From: a virus
Strand: one strand, 5' to 3'
Virus record (IMG/VR): IMGVR_UViG_3300047386_000427
Coordinates: 1-30,362 of that record
DNA length: 30,362 nucleotides
Part shown: in pieces, positions 1 to 7,128 of the stretch
How positions within the stretch are numbered: position 1 is the stretch's first letter
How the letters are laid out: every line of letters starts with the position of its first letter
The notes under the pieces: model-generated
What the model was told of the DNA's origin: nothing
The model's database searches: none
The model's input: the letters and a program-made list of their open reading frames with translations, nothing else
Translations under genes and position numbers: made by a program

Positions 1-424
1 TTACTTCTAAGCAATCCTTTTGGTTTCTTGGAACAAACAGGTCAGTTTTCCACCCATTAAGCTTTATATAGCGCTTAAAAAGCTTCCAGACAAGCGGAAA
101 ACGTTCGTTTGGGTTTCCTTTGCACTCCACTATGTAGCGTGGAGGTGCGGCAGGATCTACAAAATCAGGCGTGTAAGTGATGGGTAAAATCTTTTTGTGA
201 CCTCTGTCGTGTAGGTACTTTTTGGTTGGCGTTTTTTCGTAAGATGAAAAGTCTGCCTCAAAAGAGTCAATGATTGTGAACTTTGTGCCTTCGTATTCTG
301 CTGGTATTTTGTGAGCCTTAAACAACAAATACATGTGAGACTCTAGCTTTGACTGGAACTGTATGCCGTCAACAGTGGTTTTCTTGTGCCTGGTTATCTG
401 GCGCTTTTTACCATATCTCTTCAT
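1..424 (-). CDS. PD-(D/E)XK phage endonuclease (DUF1064-like), C-terminus cut by window edge
   Basis: The frame stays open to the left edge, so 141 N-terminal residues are visible. Motifs seen: VDGIQFQSKLE (residues 18-28, a conserved S-K-x-E start), TPDF with D87, and IVECKG with E100 and K102, which is the D...ExK metal site of PD-(D/E)XK nucleases. The layout matches the DUF1064 / phage Holliday-junction-resolvase-like group, which cuts branched DNA during replication or packaging; the exact substrate is inference. The ATG at 424 overlaps the upstream stop by 17 nt, indicating translational coupling; an ATG two codons earlier (430) is an alternative start. It is the last visible gene of the leftward replication operon. 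Confidence 0.7.
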   Translation of the reverse strand, partial: MKRYGKKRQITRHKKTTVDGIQFQSKLESHMYLLFKAHKIPAEYEGTKFTIIDSFEADFSSYEKTPTKKYLHDRGHKKILPITYTPDFVDPAAPPRYIVECKGNPNERFPLVWKLFKRYIKLNGWKTDLFVPRNQKDCLEV

Positions 425-863
425 CGACATCTTCTATGTACACAAAGTCACCCATGTATAGCTCATCTAGGTATCTAAGGGCTTCCGGCATGCTGTGAGC
501 GTAAACATTCATATCAGCGTACTCTTTGTTGTTTCCGTCATCTTCCTTTACGGGAACAAACTTCTTCATATTGTTTATGCCTGCCCAGTACAGGACGCTG
601 TTTATGGATTGCTCTATTTTAGTTTGGTATCTCAAGTATTCTATGGCCATTTTATTACTTACCCTCAGCTCTTTGGAGGCAAGGAACACCTGTTCGTTGT
701 CGACACTTATAATCTCCAGCCCCCCATCCTTTCTCATGTCTATATACAAGAAGGATTCTGAGAGGTAACTTTCGAAATCTATGCTGTGTAATATCTCTTT
801 TACAAGATATACTTCGTGGTCGGTTACATCTCTGCTTACGAATATTTTTTTGCTGAAGTCCAT
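408..863 (-). CDS. Hypothetical acidic protein, 151 aa
   Basis: Unrecognised. The product is acidic, with an Asp/Glu-rich C-terminus (ending DVDEEIW) and no signal peptide, membrane segment or cysteine pattern. I start at ATG 863 (MDFSKK); a TTG two codons earlier also lies in frame. A TAAATTTG promoter-like element lies 3 nt upstream of the ATG and a leftward terminator precedes it, so this gene may have its own nearly leaderless promoter. Its 3' end overlaps the nuclease start by 17 nt, so the two are probably co-expressed. Confidence 0.75.
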   Translation of the reverse strand: MDFSKKIFVSRDVTDHEVYLVKEILHSIDFESYLSESFLYIDMRKDGGLEIISVDNEQVFLASKELRVSNKMAIEYLRYQTKIEQSINSVLYWAGINNMKKFVPVKEDDGNNKEYADMNVYAHSMPEALRYLDELYMGDFVYIEDVDEEIW

Positions 864-866
864 AAG

Positions 867-874
867 CAAATTTA
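867..874 (-). promoter_or_regulatory. Putative Bacteroidota -7 element (TAAATTTG)
   Basis: On the minus strand TAAATTTG matches the Bacteroidetes -7 consensus TAnnTTTG, and is preceded by a T-tract that also forms the terminator tail. It would drive the 863 gene with almost no leader. No clear -33 TTG is seen, so this is a motif-based call. Confidence 0.45.
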
Positions 875-875
875 A

Positions 876-916
876 CGAAAAAACCCTCTGATATTTTAAC
901 CATAACGGAGGGCTTT
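876..916 (-). terminator. Rho-independent terminator, leftward
   Basis: CCCTCTG at 884-890 pairs with CGGAGGG at 906-912 (7 bp, one G-U). On the minus strand the stem is followed by a run of T (878-883). It would end transcripts arriving from the phosphoesterase gene and the 58-aa ORF. Confidence 0.65.
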
Positions 917-970
917 CCTAACATGAAAACAAAGTAACAAAGAATGTTGTGACAAAGCATCTTTGGTATT

Positions 971-978
971 CAAATTTA
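971..978 (-). promoter_or_regulatory. Putative -7 element (TAAATTTG) in a gene gap
   Basis: The minus strand reads T-tract then TAAATTTG just after the stop of the 58-aa ORF. Initiation near 965 and termination near 877 would make an RNA of about 90 nt with no convincing ORF, so the pair may define a small RNA. It is also possible that the element is chance in AT-rich DNA. Confidence 0.3.
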
Positions 979-984
979 AAAAAA

Positions 985-1161
985 CTATGCATAAGGAGAA
1001 TCACCATCTCCAAATTCGTATGATATAGTTATCAACATAAGGTGTAGTCTGAAAGCGTGATAGTTAACCTCTTCAGAGGCCTCCCAGATCTCATATCCAA
1101 TAATTATACCTTGGTGCGGCCAACGGAAGGCAAACGACACCATATCCCATTTTTTATTCAT
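985..1161 (-). CDS. Small hypothetical protein, 58 aa
   Basis: An ATG at 1161 starts 1 nt after the stop of the phosphoesterase gene, so the pair is coupled. The product begins MNKKWDMVSFAFRW and ends ISYEFGDGDSPYA; it is rich in aromatics and shows alternating hydrophobic stretches, which suggests a small beta-rich fold. No membrane segment or metal motif is seen. Function unknown. The tight junction and protein-like composition support it being real. Confidence 0.65.
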   Translation of the reverse strand: MNKKWDMVSFAFRWPHQGIIIGYEIWEASEEVNYHAFRLHLMLITISYEFGDGDSPYA

Positions 1162-1162
1162 A

Positions 1163-2260
1163 TTAAAATATATGTGTTAAACGTGCGACTTGACCTAGTT
1201 CGGGATGATGAATAAATCCCTCTACAGCCTTTGGGTTATGCTGATAACCCTTCCGGTGGTGCCAGGAATCTGCAGATGATGGGCTTCTCAAACTCTCTAC
1301 TGTTACACCTGCATAATCTTTTGCATTCTTATGATGCACGTGATGTGTGTATACATATCTGTGTTTAGAGCTACCCCATTCATCCTTTGCTTCAACGGCC
1401 ATAAGCAGAGGCAAGTCGTTAACCTTTGCTCCATCGCCATGCGTTGTGCCTATTAAGTTTTGTCCATACTGAAAATACTTTCTGTGAGCAATACTTGTGT
1501 CGAATGTTACATTCTTTGACTTTCGAAACCAAGATTTAATAACGTCAGCTAAAAAGAAACCGTTTGTATAGTCATGGTTTGAGGGGTTAAACGTTACATG
1601 GACATCTGCAAAATTAATTAGCTTTTCGATCACTTCTACATATAGTTTTTTTGCAATCAAAAAGTTTTCGTACCACATTCCATCTGTGTCTTGCGGAGTT
1701 CCTGACGTTGTTTGTCTTTTTGGGGTGTCTATATGAAGAATGTCATTACCTATAATAAGCAATATTTTATCCACACGAAATCCAGATGACTTTGTTAGTA
1801 TCCCCTCTATACCTTCGCGAACTCTTTGTACAGCTATTTGAGAATTATATTCCTCACCTGTTTCAAATGAACTTGCAAGTTTACCTATATGCACATCAGC
1901 TGGATCAACAACCAGAAGGTGGGGGTTTTTAGACGCAACCCTTTTTATTTTCTTGTAACTTGGAGAGTGTTTGTCCATCTCCTCCATAATCTGTTCAGAG
2001 ATGTCATTATATGATATAACATCCGGTCGAACTTTTACAGAGTACTCTTTAGTTTTATCCCAATACTCTTTTATTGAGGAAAAGTCTATACCCCTTTGCT
2101 TACAGTAATCGTAAACACCGCTATGCCTCATTTTACTTAACTCTAGTTGTTGGCCACCATCAAGCCACACTCTAAAGGTGTTTCTGCCTTTTTCTGTTGG
2201 CTTTTGATTAATGCTTAAAGCTGTTGCTTCGTCGGGTGTAATTCTGCAACGTTTATTCAT
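1163..2260 (-). CDS. Calcineurin-like metallophosphoesterase, 365 aa
   Basis: The metallophosphoesterase signature is seen in order: DVH (D122, H124), GND (171-173), SNHD (N228, H229, D230), HGD (H274-D276) and a His cluster THHVHH (305-310), all as needed for a two-metal site. The first ~110 residues form a separate, mostly helical region, possibly DNA- or partner-binding. Phage members of this superfamily include SbcD/Mre11-like nucleases and small phosphodiesterases; the sequence does not tell which. Placed between a 56-aa and a 58-aa gene with ATGA and 1-nt junctions in the replication/nuclease operon, so a DNA-end-processing role is plausible but inferred. Confidence 0.85.
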   Translation of the reverse strand: MNKRCRITPDEATALSINQKPTEKGRNTFRVWLDGGQQLELSKMRHSGVYDYCKQRGIDFSSIKEYWDKTKEYSVKVRPDVISYNDISEQIMEEMDKHSPSYKKIKRVASKNPHLLVVDPADVHIGKLASSFETGEEYNSQIAVQRVREGIEGILTKSSGFRVDKILLIIGNDILHIDTPKRQTTSGTPQDTDGMWYENFLIAKKLYVEVIEKLINFADVHVTFNPSNHDYTNGFFLADVIKSWFRKSKNVTFDTSIAHRKYFQYGQNLIGTTHGDGAKVNDLPLLMAVEAKDEWGSSKHRYVYTHHVHHKNAKDYAGVTVESLRSPSSADSWHHRKGYQHNPKAVEGFIHHPELGQVARLTHIF

Positions 2261-2427
2261 GATTCCATTGTTTTTTTGAGTTGTTTCAAATCGTAAATTA
2301 GTGAGTTAACTGTGTTTTTGCAGTCCTCAAAATCTCCATCATAAATAGTTTCGAAGGCATCATCAAGTTTGTCATGAAGCCTGTCAAATACATTGGTTAA
2401 GTATTTGTGACGTGTTTCTAGTGTCAT
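2257..2427 (-). CDS. Small hypothetical helical protein, 56 aa
   Basis: Starts with ATG directly after the TAA of the 76-aa gene and ends TGA overlapping the phosphoesterase ATG (ATGA), a classic coupled junction on both sides. The product is charged and predicted helical (begins MTLETRHKYL, ends LKQLKKTMES), with one Cys. No function recognised; it could be a small partner of the phosphoesterase. Confidence 0.65.
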   Translation of the reverse strand: MTLETRHKYLTNVFDRLHDKLDDAFETIYDGDFEDCKNTVNSLIYDLKQLKKTMES

Positions 2428-2658
2428 TTAATCCATCTGCCATAGATAATCTTTACCTTGATCATAATCAATTTCTTTGATCGCTCTGTAAATTGCCCTG
2501 GACTTTTTTTTGGTTTCTTCTTTTTGCGTTCTGGTCGAATCTGTACCGAGTCTCGTGTACATATTACAATCGTACTCCAGTAAAGAATCTATCTTACGCT
2601 TGTCACTCCAGGTTTTATAACCCAGCACCTTGTTTATGTGTCTTGTTACGTCTTCCAT
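2428..2658 (-). CDS. Hypothetical protein, 76 aa
   Basis: Unrecognised, highly charged (KEETKKKSR near residue 50) and without a membrane segment or signal peptide. It starts 2 nt after the stop of the MazG-like gene and ends directly before the next ATG, so it belongs to the same leftward transcript. Confidence 0.7.
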   Translation of the reverse strand: MEDVTRHINKVLGYKTWSDKRKIDSLLEYDCNMYTRLGTDSTRTQKEETKKKSRAIYRAIKEIDYDQGKDYLWQMD

Positions 2659-2660
2659 GT

Positions 2661-3056
2661 CTATAAGTATTGTTTTAAGTTAGGTCTGAAGTACTCCGAA
2701 CCCTTCATGACTTTACCATCATGCCTTCTCAACACCTTTCCGTTTTCTAGCTTACTCATATTGGAATTGTGTACCTCTGAAAACAGATCAGTAAAAATGT
2801 CATGCAACCCATGTGAAACAATAATGCCGTTGAGAATGTACATCATATCTACAACGGCATCACATACCTCAACTAGATCGTTACTACGACAGGCGTTGAG
2901 ATACTCACTCAACTCCTCCTTCATCAAGTCATATTTTAGTGAATAATCATCCTCTGATAGAAGTGTAGGGTTTTTTGATGTTGGTACACCAAATGTCTTG
3001 TTAAAGACCTTAACCATCTCTATTTTTGGATCATCGTTCGGTTTACCGGTAGGCAT
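2661..3056 (-). CDS. MazG/PRA-PH-like nucleotide pyrophosphohydrolase, 131 aa
   Basis: The all-alpha NTP pyrophosphohydrolase motif is visible: E47, E48 and E51 (KEELSEYL) followed by E63, D66 and D70 (VEVCDAVVDMMY), the EExxE...ExxD metal-binding pattern. Length fits a single-domain phage enzyme. Members hydrolyse (d)NTPs to NMP plus PPi, adjusting nucleotide pools or, as proposed for phage MazG, alarmone levels. The C-terminal 40 residues (SKLENGKVLRRHDGKVMKGSEYF) are a common tail in phage homologues. A promoter-like region lies just upstream. Confidence 0.8.
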   Translation of the reverse strand: MPTGKPNDDPKIEMVKVFNKTFGVPTSKNPTLLSEDDYSLKYDLMKEELSEYLNACRSNDLVEVCDAVVDMMYILNGIIVSHGLHDIFTDLFSEVHNSNMSKLENGKVLRRHDGKVMKGSEYFRPNLKQYL

Positions 3057-3072
3057 TTCCTATAATTTTTAG

Positions 3073-3103
3073 GAAATGTACAACATTTTTTTAAATAAAA
3101 CAA
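3073..3103 (-). promoter_or_regulatory. Possible leftward promoter (TTG-N20-TACATTTc)
   Basis: In the 70-nt AT-rich gap before the MazG-like gene the minus strand has TTG (3103-3101), a 20-nt spacer and TACATTTC (3080-3073), one mismatch from TAnnTTTG. CAACATTTT also occurs twice at 20-nt spacing (3081 and 3101). Tentative. Confidence 0.3.
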
Positions 3104-3126
3104 CATTTTAGGATTTTTTTTAATTT

Positions 3127-3348
3127 TTATTCCCTATTTGTTATATTTTTTCCAAGTATATTATAGATTTCTAGTATCTTATTTTTTAATAGTTTTTGTT
3201 CTGTACGCCATTTAAATATCTCTACTCCTCTTTTTTTTCTACCAGCATAATCTACCTCCACAGCAAAGTGATCCATGTCATGAACGACAGGATAAACTTT
3301 TATGTCATTGTGTATACATAGATACACGTAGTCTACTTCTTTATTCAA
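3127..3348 (-). CDS. Hypothetical protein, 73 aa
   Basis: Unrecognised small basic protein with an N-terminal beta-rich half and a Lys-rich C-terminal helix. It overlaps the 3D-domain gene by 8 nt, so it is translated with it. The stop is followed by the promoter-like gap before the MazG-like gene. Confidence 0.65.
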   Translation of the reverse strand: MNKEVDYVYLCIHNDIKVYPVVHDMDHFAVEVDYAGRKKRGVEIFKWRTEQKLLKNKILEIYNILGKNITNRE

Positions 3349-3679
3349 TTAGATATATCTTTACATTACCCCATTTACCTCCCTTTACTTCATAGTCTAC
3401 AAGAAAGTCAATTCTTTTTGTCCAGCGTTTGTTCATTCTGTCCTCTATAGTCCAAAGCCCATCCATATCTCCTGCTCCTTCTACGTATATTGTTTTACCA
3501 AAAACAAATCCATATTCCTCTAAATCTCTAGACACAGCTACCCACCTATGATCTCCAGGACACTGAGGATTTATTTTTTTCAAAGATGCAGTTGTCAAAT
3601 AGTCTGCATTGGTTTGTTTTGGATCAGCGTGGTAAATCGTCGCTGTAACAATGATTGTGAAAAATAGTTTACCCATCAT
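3341..3679 (-). CDS. Exported 3D-domain (double-psi beta-barrel) protein, 112 aa
   Basis: An N-terminal hydrophobic stretch (MMGKLFFTIIVTATIYHA) looks like a Sec signal peptide. The rest carries the 3D-domain pattern: AVSRDLEEYGFVFGKTIYVEG, then W-T-I-E-D80-R81 and R-I-D91, the three-Asp arrangement seen in MltA/YuiC/RlpA-like folds that act on or bind peptidoglycan. In this phage it lies downstream of the primase-helicase, not the lysis genes, overlapping its stop by 4 nt. A cell-wall role during infection is inferred. Confidence 0.65.
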   Translation of the reverse strand: MMGKLFFTIIVTATIYHADPKQTNADYLTTASLKKINPQCPGDHRWVAVSRDLEEYGFVFGKTIYVEGAGDMDGLWTIEDRMNKRWTKRIDFLVDYEVKGGKWGNVKIYLIE

Positions 3680-5436
3680 AATACTTGTTTTACATTTTCA
3701 AATTCTATGTCTAACGTCTTGCTGATATCAAAAGGATTTTTGTCAGACGTTATCCAGTTCTTGTTGTCCCACTTAGGGGCGCCGTGTTTAAGTGAGGTAT
3801 ATCTGCCATTGTTTACATTCCAACAGTAGTCTGCGTGCGCTTGGTTTTCACCAAGGTTGCCGAACTTTACTTTTAATACTTTTATTTTCACGGTGGCATT
3901 GTCGTAGTCTCTGTGTACAAGTAGTCCATGGGGGCTCATATCATAAAATTCACCTCCACCTTTGACATCGTAGAAGGTTGGCTCCAAAAGTTTACCCTTG
4001 TCGTTCTGCGGTTTTGTTGGGTGCGCAACTAACATGCATATTACGTCATTCTTTTTGCAGAAGTTATCTACTTTGTTGAGATATATGTTTGTGTAGTCTG
4101 TAATAGAAAGAGAAAGGTTTTTCTTGTCACGTATTTTATTGTATGGGTCTATCACTAAGCACCTGATGCCAGCACGCTTGACAAGTTCTTCTGCTTTGTG
4201 CAACACCTTATCGATATCGTAACCCTCTTCAAAATCTATGAAGTAAAAGTTTTTGTTCACATGATCAACACAGGATTTCCAATCGTCTTTTTGTGTGTCC
4301 GCATACTCGGGTGTTCTTCCGTATAGCTTTCTTACTAGCTTGTCGACGTGCAAGTACTGAGGGTAGTTTTCGGTAGAGGCATAAGCTGTCTTCCACCCAT
4401 ACATCATATTGTATCCGATAGTCATTTGATCAACAAAGTCGGATTTACCGCTTGAAGGAAACCCTGTTACTACAATAAATTGTTTTGTGTATGTAGAAAA
4501 TATGTCGTCAAAACCTTCTAGACCAATTTTGTATCCATTTTTTATGCCGTTTTTGTAGAAGTCGTCAAGGTCGTTGGCCATGTCTTCTACTCTCAACACA
4601 TTCTCTATTGGACACGGCGTCGCATCTTCAATCACTTTACGAAGAGAATCTTTACCGTATTTGATAAGATATTCGTTAGCGTCTTTCGTGTCTTTCAAAT
4701 CACACAGCCATACTTTATCACTGCCAAACCTACGGATCAACTCTTTTTTTCCGTTTTCTCCAGCTTCATCGTTGTCAACGCACAGATATATTTTTGTCTT
4801 GTCCTCAAAGTATGAATACAGATCCTCTAAATAGTCCATGTTTACTTGTCCTGTTGCAGTAAATCCATTTGGTACGCTTACAACATGCTTAATTCCTACT
4901 TCGTGGAATGACATCGCATCTACCTCTCCTTCAACAATGACACAAGATTCACTTCCTGCAATTGAATCTATGTTGTAAAATATTTTCTGTGCGCCCTTGT
5001 AAAGTTTAAAGTTCTTTTTTGAGTCTCGGTATTTTATATTTACAAGCGTGCCACGAAGATAGTAACCAAACATAATTGTGTTCACTTCTTTGCCTACTTG
5101 TGGCATGTACTCCTTTCCATTAGTGACCTGCAGATCTTGCAATGTCCTTTTACTTATGCCTCTATCCTCAAACCAACCAACAACATTATCTTTAATTGTA
5201 ATCTCTTGTATTGGTTCTGGCGTCACATAATTAGATTCTGATTTTCTTTCGTAGGTGTGGAGTTGAAGAACGACACCACAGTGCTGACAAGTCCCTAATC
5301 CTCTGTCCCAATCAAGCATTAAGCACTTTTGGCTCTTCTTTTTTCTTTCGTGAGAACACTTTGGGCATATCGATTGTTTGCTTTTTGTGTCAAGTTTATA
5401 TACGTTATACTCTTTTATAACGAAATCGTTATCCAT
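3676..5436 (-). CDS. Bifunctional DNA primase-helicase (T7 gp4-like), 586 aa
   Basis: Full two-part replication enzyme. A zinc-binding module has C24-x2-C27 and C50-x2-C53. The Toprim core has VIVEGEVDA (E169, D173) and CVDNDEA (D221, D223). A RecA-fold helicase domain begins near residue 300 with Walker A GFPSSGKS (325-332) and Walker B CLVIDP (D430), then a VAHPTKP motif and the glycine-rich DVKGGGEF loop typical of DnaB/Twinkle-type helicases. It would synthesise primers and unwind DNA at the fork. Length fits T7 gp4-type proteins. It overlaps the initiator-like gene by 8 nt and the 3D-domain gene by 4 nt. Confidence 0.92.
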   Translation of the reverse strand: MDNDFVIKEYNVYKLDTKSKQSICPKCSHERKKKSQKCLMLDWDRGLGTCQHCGVVLQLHTYERKSESNYVTPEPIQEITIKDNVVGWFEDRGISKRTLQDLQVTNGKEYMPQVGKEVNTIMFGYYLRGTLVNIKYRDSKKNFKLYKGAQKIFYNIDSIAGSESCVIVEGEVDAMSFHEVGIKHVVSVPNGFTATGQVNMDYLEDLYSYFEDKTKIYLCVDNDEAGENGKKELIRRFGSDKVWLCDLKDTKDANEYLIKYGKDSLRKVIEDATPCPIENVLRVEDMANDLDDFYKNGIKNGYKIGLEGFDDIFSTYTKQFIVVTGFPSSGKSDFVDQMTIGYNMMYGWKTAYASTENYPQYLHVDKLVRKLYGRTPEYADTQKDDWKSCVDHVNKNFYFIDFEEGYDIDKVLHKAEELVKRAGIRCLVIDPYNKIRDKKNLSLSITDYTNIYLNKVDNFCKKNDVICMLVAHPTKPQNDKGKLLEPTFYDVKGGGEFYDMSPHGLLVHRDYDNATVKIKVLKVKFGNLGENQAHADYCWNVNNGRYTSLKHGAPKWDNKNWITSDKNPFDISKTLDIEFENVKQVL

Positions 5437-6136
5437 TCTGTATTACTTTAAATTCAAATCCTGGTTTGTCAAACACTTCTTTGTCTTTTACAAGCATGTC
5501 GTAAGTGCCACTTTTCTCTAGCTGTCCTTTCCATTTCCACTTGTATGGGCCCTCGTCGTTCTTTACAGATCCCTTGTTATACTTAAGCCAGTTTACAAAG
5601 TGTGACTTAAAGTCACGTATGTTTTGTTTTTTCTCGTCTGTCATCAAAAGGTGATTGTTAAACACATCAAGCATTTTACTTAACTGAGTTTTACTAATGT
5701 TGTTTTGCATGCACACAACCTCTGTCCAACTTGGATCATGAAGGCACTTTTGTACATAATCTTGTACAACATTAATAACCTTTACTGTTTGTCTTTTGCT
5801 TGTCGCTTTTGGTTTCTTTGCTCTTTCTTCAACCTGGTAACTATCGTAGTTACAGATGGTTATCTTTGTGTACTTGTTTGTCGTTTGCATGTCGATTTCA
5901 CCTGTCTGCTTTAATCTTGTCAAAGATGTTCTCAGCTGACGTACAGGTATGCTCAGATCTGACGATAGTCTTGAGAGACTTGTCATGTACTCTCCTCTAT
6001 TTACTTTTTTACCCATGAATCTACAGTCGTCGTAACACGCATTGAGCAGTACATGTATAAATACGCTTTTGACGTTTGAGTCAGTGTACCATTCCCAATC
6101 AAGTATTCTTCGGTGTAGCTTTATAAATCCTTTCAT
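5429..6136 (-). CDS. Winged-helix replication initiator / helicase-loader-like protein, 235 aa
   Basis: The N-terminus MKGFIKLHRRILDWEWYTDSN followed by a helix-rich wHTH (residues ~15-95, including SLSRLSSDLSIPVRQLRTSL and LKQTGEID) is the usual start of phage DnaD-like/replication-organiser proteins, which bind the origin or load helicase. A Lys-rich linker (~130-140) and a second helical domain follow. I choose ATG 6136; the frame extends 37 codons further but that part only overlays the DnaA-like gene. The stop overlaps the primase-helicase start, as expected for a replication pair. Confidence 0.7.
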   Translation of the reverse strand: MKGFIKLHRRILDWEWYTDSNVKSVFIHVLLNACYDDCRFMGKKVNRGEYMTSLSRLSSDLSIPVRQLRTSLTRLKQTGEIDMQTTNKYTKITICNYDSYQVEERAKKPKATSKRQTVKVINVVQDYVQKCLHDPSWTEVVCMQNNISKTQLSKMLDVFNNHLLMTDEKKQNIRDFKSHFVNWLKYNKGSVKNDEGPYKWKWKGQLEKSGTYDMLVKDKEVFDKPGFEFKVIQNG

Positions 6137-6659
6137 ATTTCTCTTGTTGTGATTTTGCTCCGTTGGCAGAAGCGTGTGCAACGTCAAGCAGGTGTTGTTT
6201 TTTTCCTGAATAGATAAGGTTTGTAAAGTCCTCAAATTTTTGGACAAAGTTTACATCGTTCTCAGAGTATAATTTTTTTACTATACTTTTTTTTGAGCTG
6301 TTCAGCTGTGTGTGTATTTGAGTGTTGTAGTCAACGATTACTTTTATTTCATCGTCAAGTAAGTTAATTTTATTTCTTAAGTCAGAATCGTATTGACACC
6401 AGTCAATGATTTTGTTTACGCCATACAGTACAGTTGCATGATTGTGACCAGTTTTTCTACCCCATTTTTTTGAATAGTTACCAATCTTAGCAAGCGATAG
6501 GCTTGTGTACTTACTTGCGAAATAATGAAAGATCTTTCTTAGGTTCGTCACATCATGTTTCCTTGTGTCTCTAAATAGAAAACTTGTTGGTACTTTTTCA
6601 AAGTCAGCGATTTTGTTTGATATCACATCTAACGTGTAATAGTTTTCTTTATTCGTCAT
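6099..6659 (-). CDS. DnaA domain IV (DNA-binding) protein without AAA+ domain, 186 aa
   Basis: Residues ~30-90 match the DnaA C-terminal DNA-binding domain: DVTNLRKIFHYFASKY, then SLAKIGNYSKKWGRKTGHNHATVLYGVNKI, including the H-x-T-V signature (H74-V77) that contacts the DnaA box. No Walker motifs are present, so it cannot act as an ATPase initiator; it may mark the phage origin, recruit host DnaA or compete with it. C-terminal ~90 residues are charged helices. A strong terminator precedes it, and its end overlaps the initiator-like gene by 38 nt. Confidence 0.75.
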   Translation of the reverse strand: MTNKENYYTLDVISNKIADFEKVPTSFLFRDTRKHDVTNLRKIFHYFASKYTSLSLAKIGNYSKKWGRKTGHNHATVLYGVNKIIDWCQYDSDLRNKINLLDDEIKVIVDYNTQIHTQLNSSKKSIVKKLYSENDVNFVQKFEDFTNLIYSGKKQHLLDVAHASANGAKSQQEKYERIYKATPKNT

Positions 6660-6666
6660 AATTAAA

Positions 6667-6691
6667 TTTTAAAACCCCGCCGAAGCGGGGC
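6667..6691 (-). terminator. Rho-independent terminator with TTCG tetraloop, leftward
   Basis: On the minus strand CCCCGC-TTCG-GCGGGG (6690-6675) followed by TTTT. It sits directly after the SSB-tail gene and 8 nt before the DnaA-like ATG, so it would end or attenuate transcription between the recombination and replication modules. Confidence 0.85.
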
Positions 6692-6695
6692 GTTG

Positions 6696-7028
6696 TTAAA
6701 ATGGTAGATCGTCTAATTGTTCAGCAGATTTTTTCTCTACTGTTTTAAACGGCTCGCTATTTGTTGCGGGCTGATCCTTTTGGCCTTTAACTATATTTCC
6801 GTCAGTCCAGATAACAGAACCCTCACCTATGAAGTGCTTCTTCTCTTTCTTTTCTCTTTCTTCTGGGCTTTGTTGCACAGATATAGAGACGTTCTTTCCA
6901 AACCTTGATTGATCATTGATTGAAATAGTTATTGGAATATAGGTATCTTTTTTACCTACGATCACCTTAGTTTTGTCGATGTTTTTTAGCTCTGAGCCTT
7001 TAATCGACGCATTTATTAATGTTGACAT
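6696..7028 (-). CDS. ssDNA-binding-like protein with SSB-type acidic tail, 110 aa
   Basis: The C-terminus ends LDDLPF, the acidic-hydrophobic tip by which SSBs recruit partner proteins. The rest (residues 1-75) is beta-rich and could be a small OB fold, with a charged linker before the tip, but I cannot align it confidently to canonical SSB. It follows the RecE-like/annealing genes, the usual place for a phage SSB. A terminator lies just past its stop. Calling it SSB is inference from the tail and context. Confidence 0.6.
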   Translation of the reverse strand: MSTLINASIKGSELKNIDKTKVIVGKKDTYIPITISINDQSRFGKNVSISVQQSPEEREKKEKKHFIGEGSVIWTDGNIVKGQKDQPATNSEPFKTVEKKSAEQLDDLPF

Positions 7029-7032
7029 ATGT

Positions 7033-7128
7033 CTAGTTTATTAAAATTAATATTAATATAACAGCAAACACGAAGATGGCATCTGCTATTTGTTGATCTC
7101 TGTGACGTCCTCTATTAAATTTCGCCAT
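7033..7128 (-). CDS. 31-aa single-pass membrane microprotein
   Basis: ATG at 7128 overlaps the exonuclease stop by 14 nt, and the stop lies 4 nt before the SSB-tail gene, so it fills an otherwise empty gap in the operon. It has a basic N-terminus (MAKFNRGRHRDQQ) and a hydrophobic helix IFVFAVILILILI to the end, implying N-in topology. Function unknown; small membrane peptides in phage early operons can inhibit host or superinfecting phage processes, but that is only inference. Confidence 0.6.
   Translation of the reverse strand: MAKFNRGRHRDQQIADAIFVFAVILILILIN

Noticed and set aside
655-960. Open frame of 101 codons, minus strand
   Set aside because: Overlaps the 151-aa gene and the terminator in another frame; Cys/Arg-rich, low-plausibility product.
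1609-1616. Minus-strand TAATTTTG promoter-like match
   Set aside because: Lies inside the phosphoesterase gene with no start downstream; chance match.
1767-1775. Perfect DnaA-box-like TTATCCACA
   Set aside because: Single copy within the phosphoesterase coding sequence; one match in 30 kb of AT-rich DNA is compatible with chance.
4574-4834. Plus-strand frame opposite the primase-helicase
   Set aside because: Ser/Tyr-rich shadow of a clear gene; same reasoning applies to plus-strand frames across 5700-6018, 7344-7535, 10317-10794 and 11869-12272.
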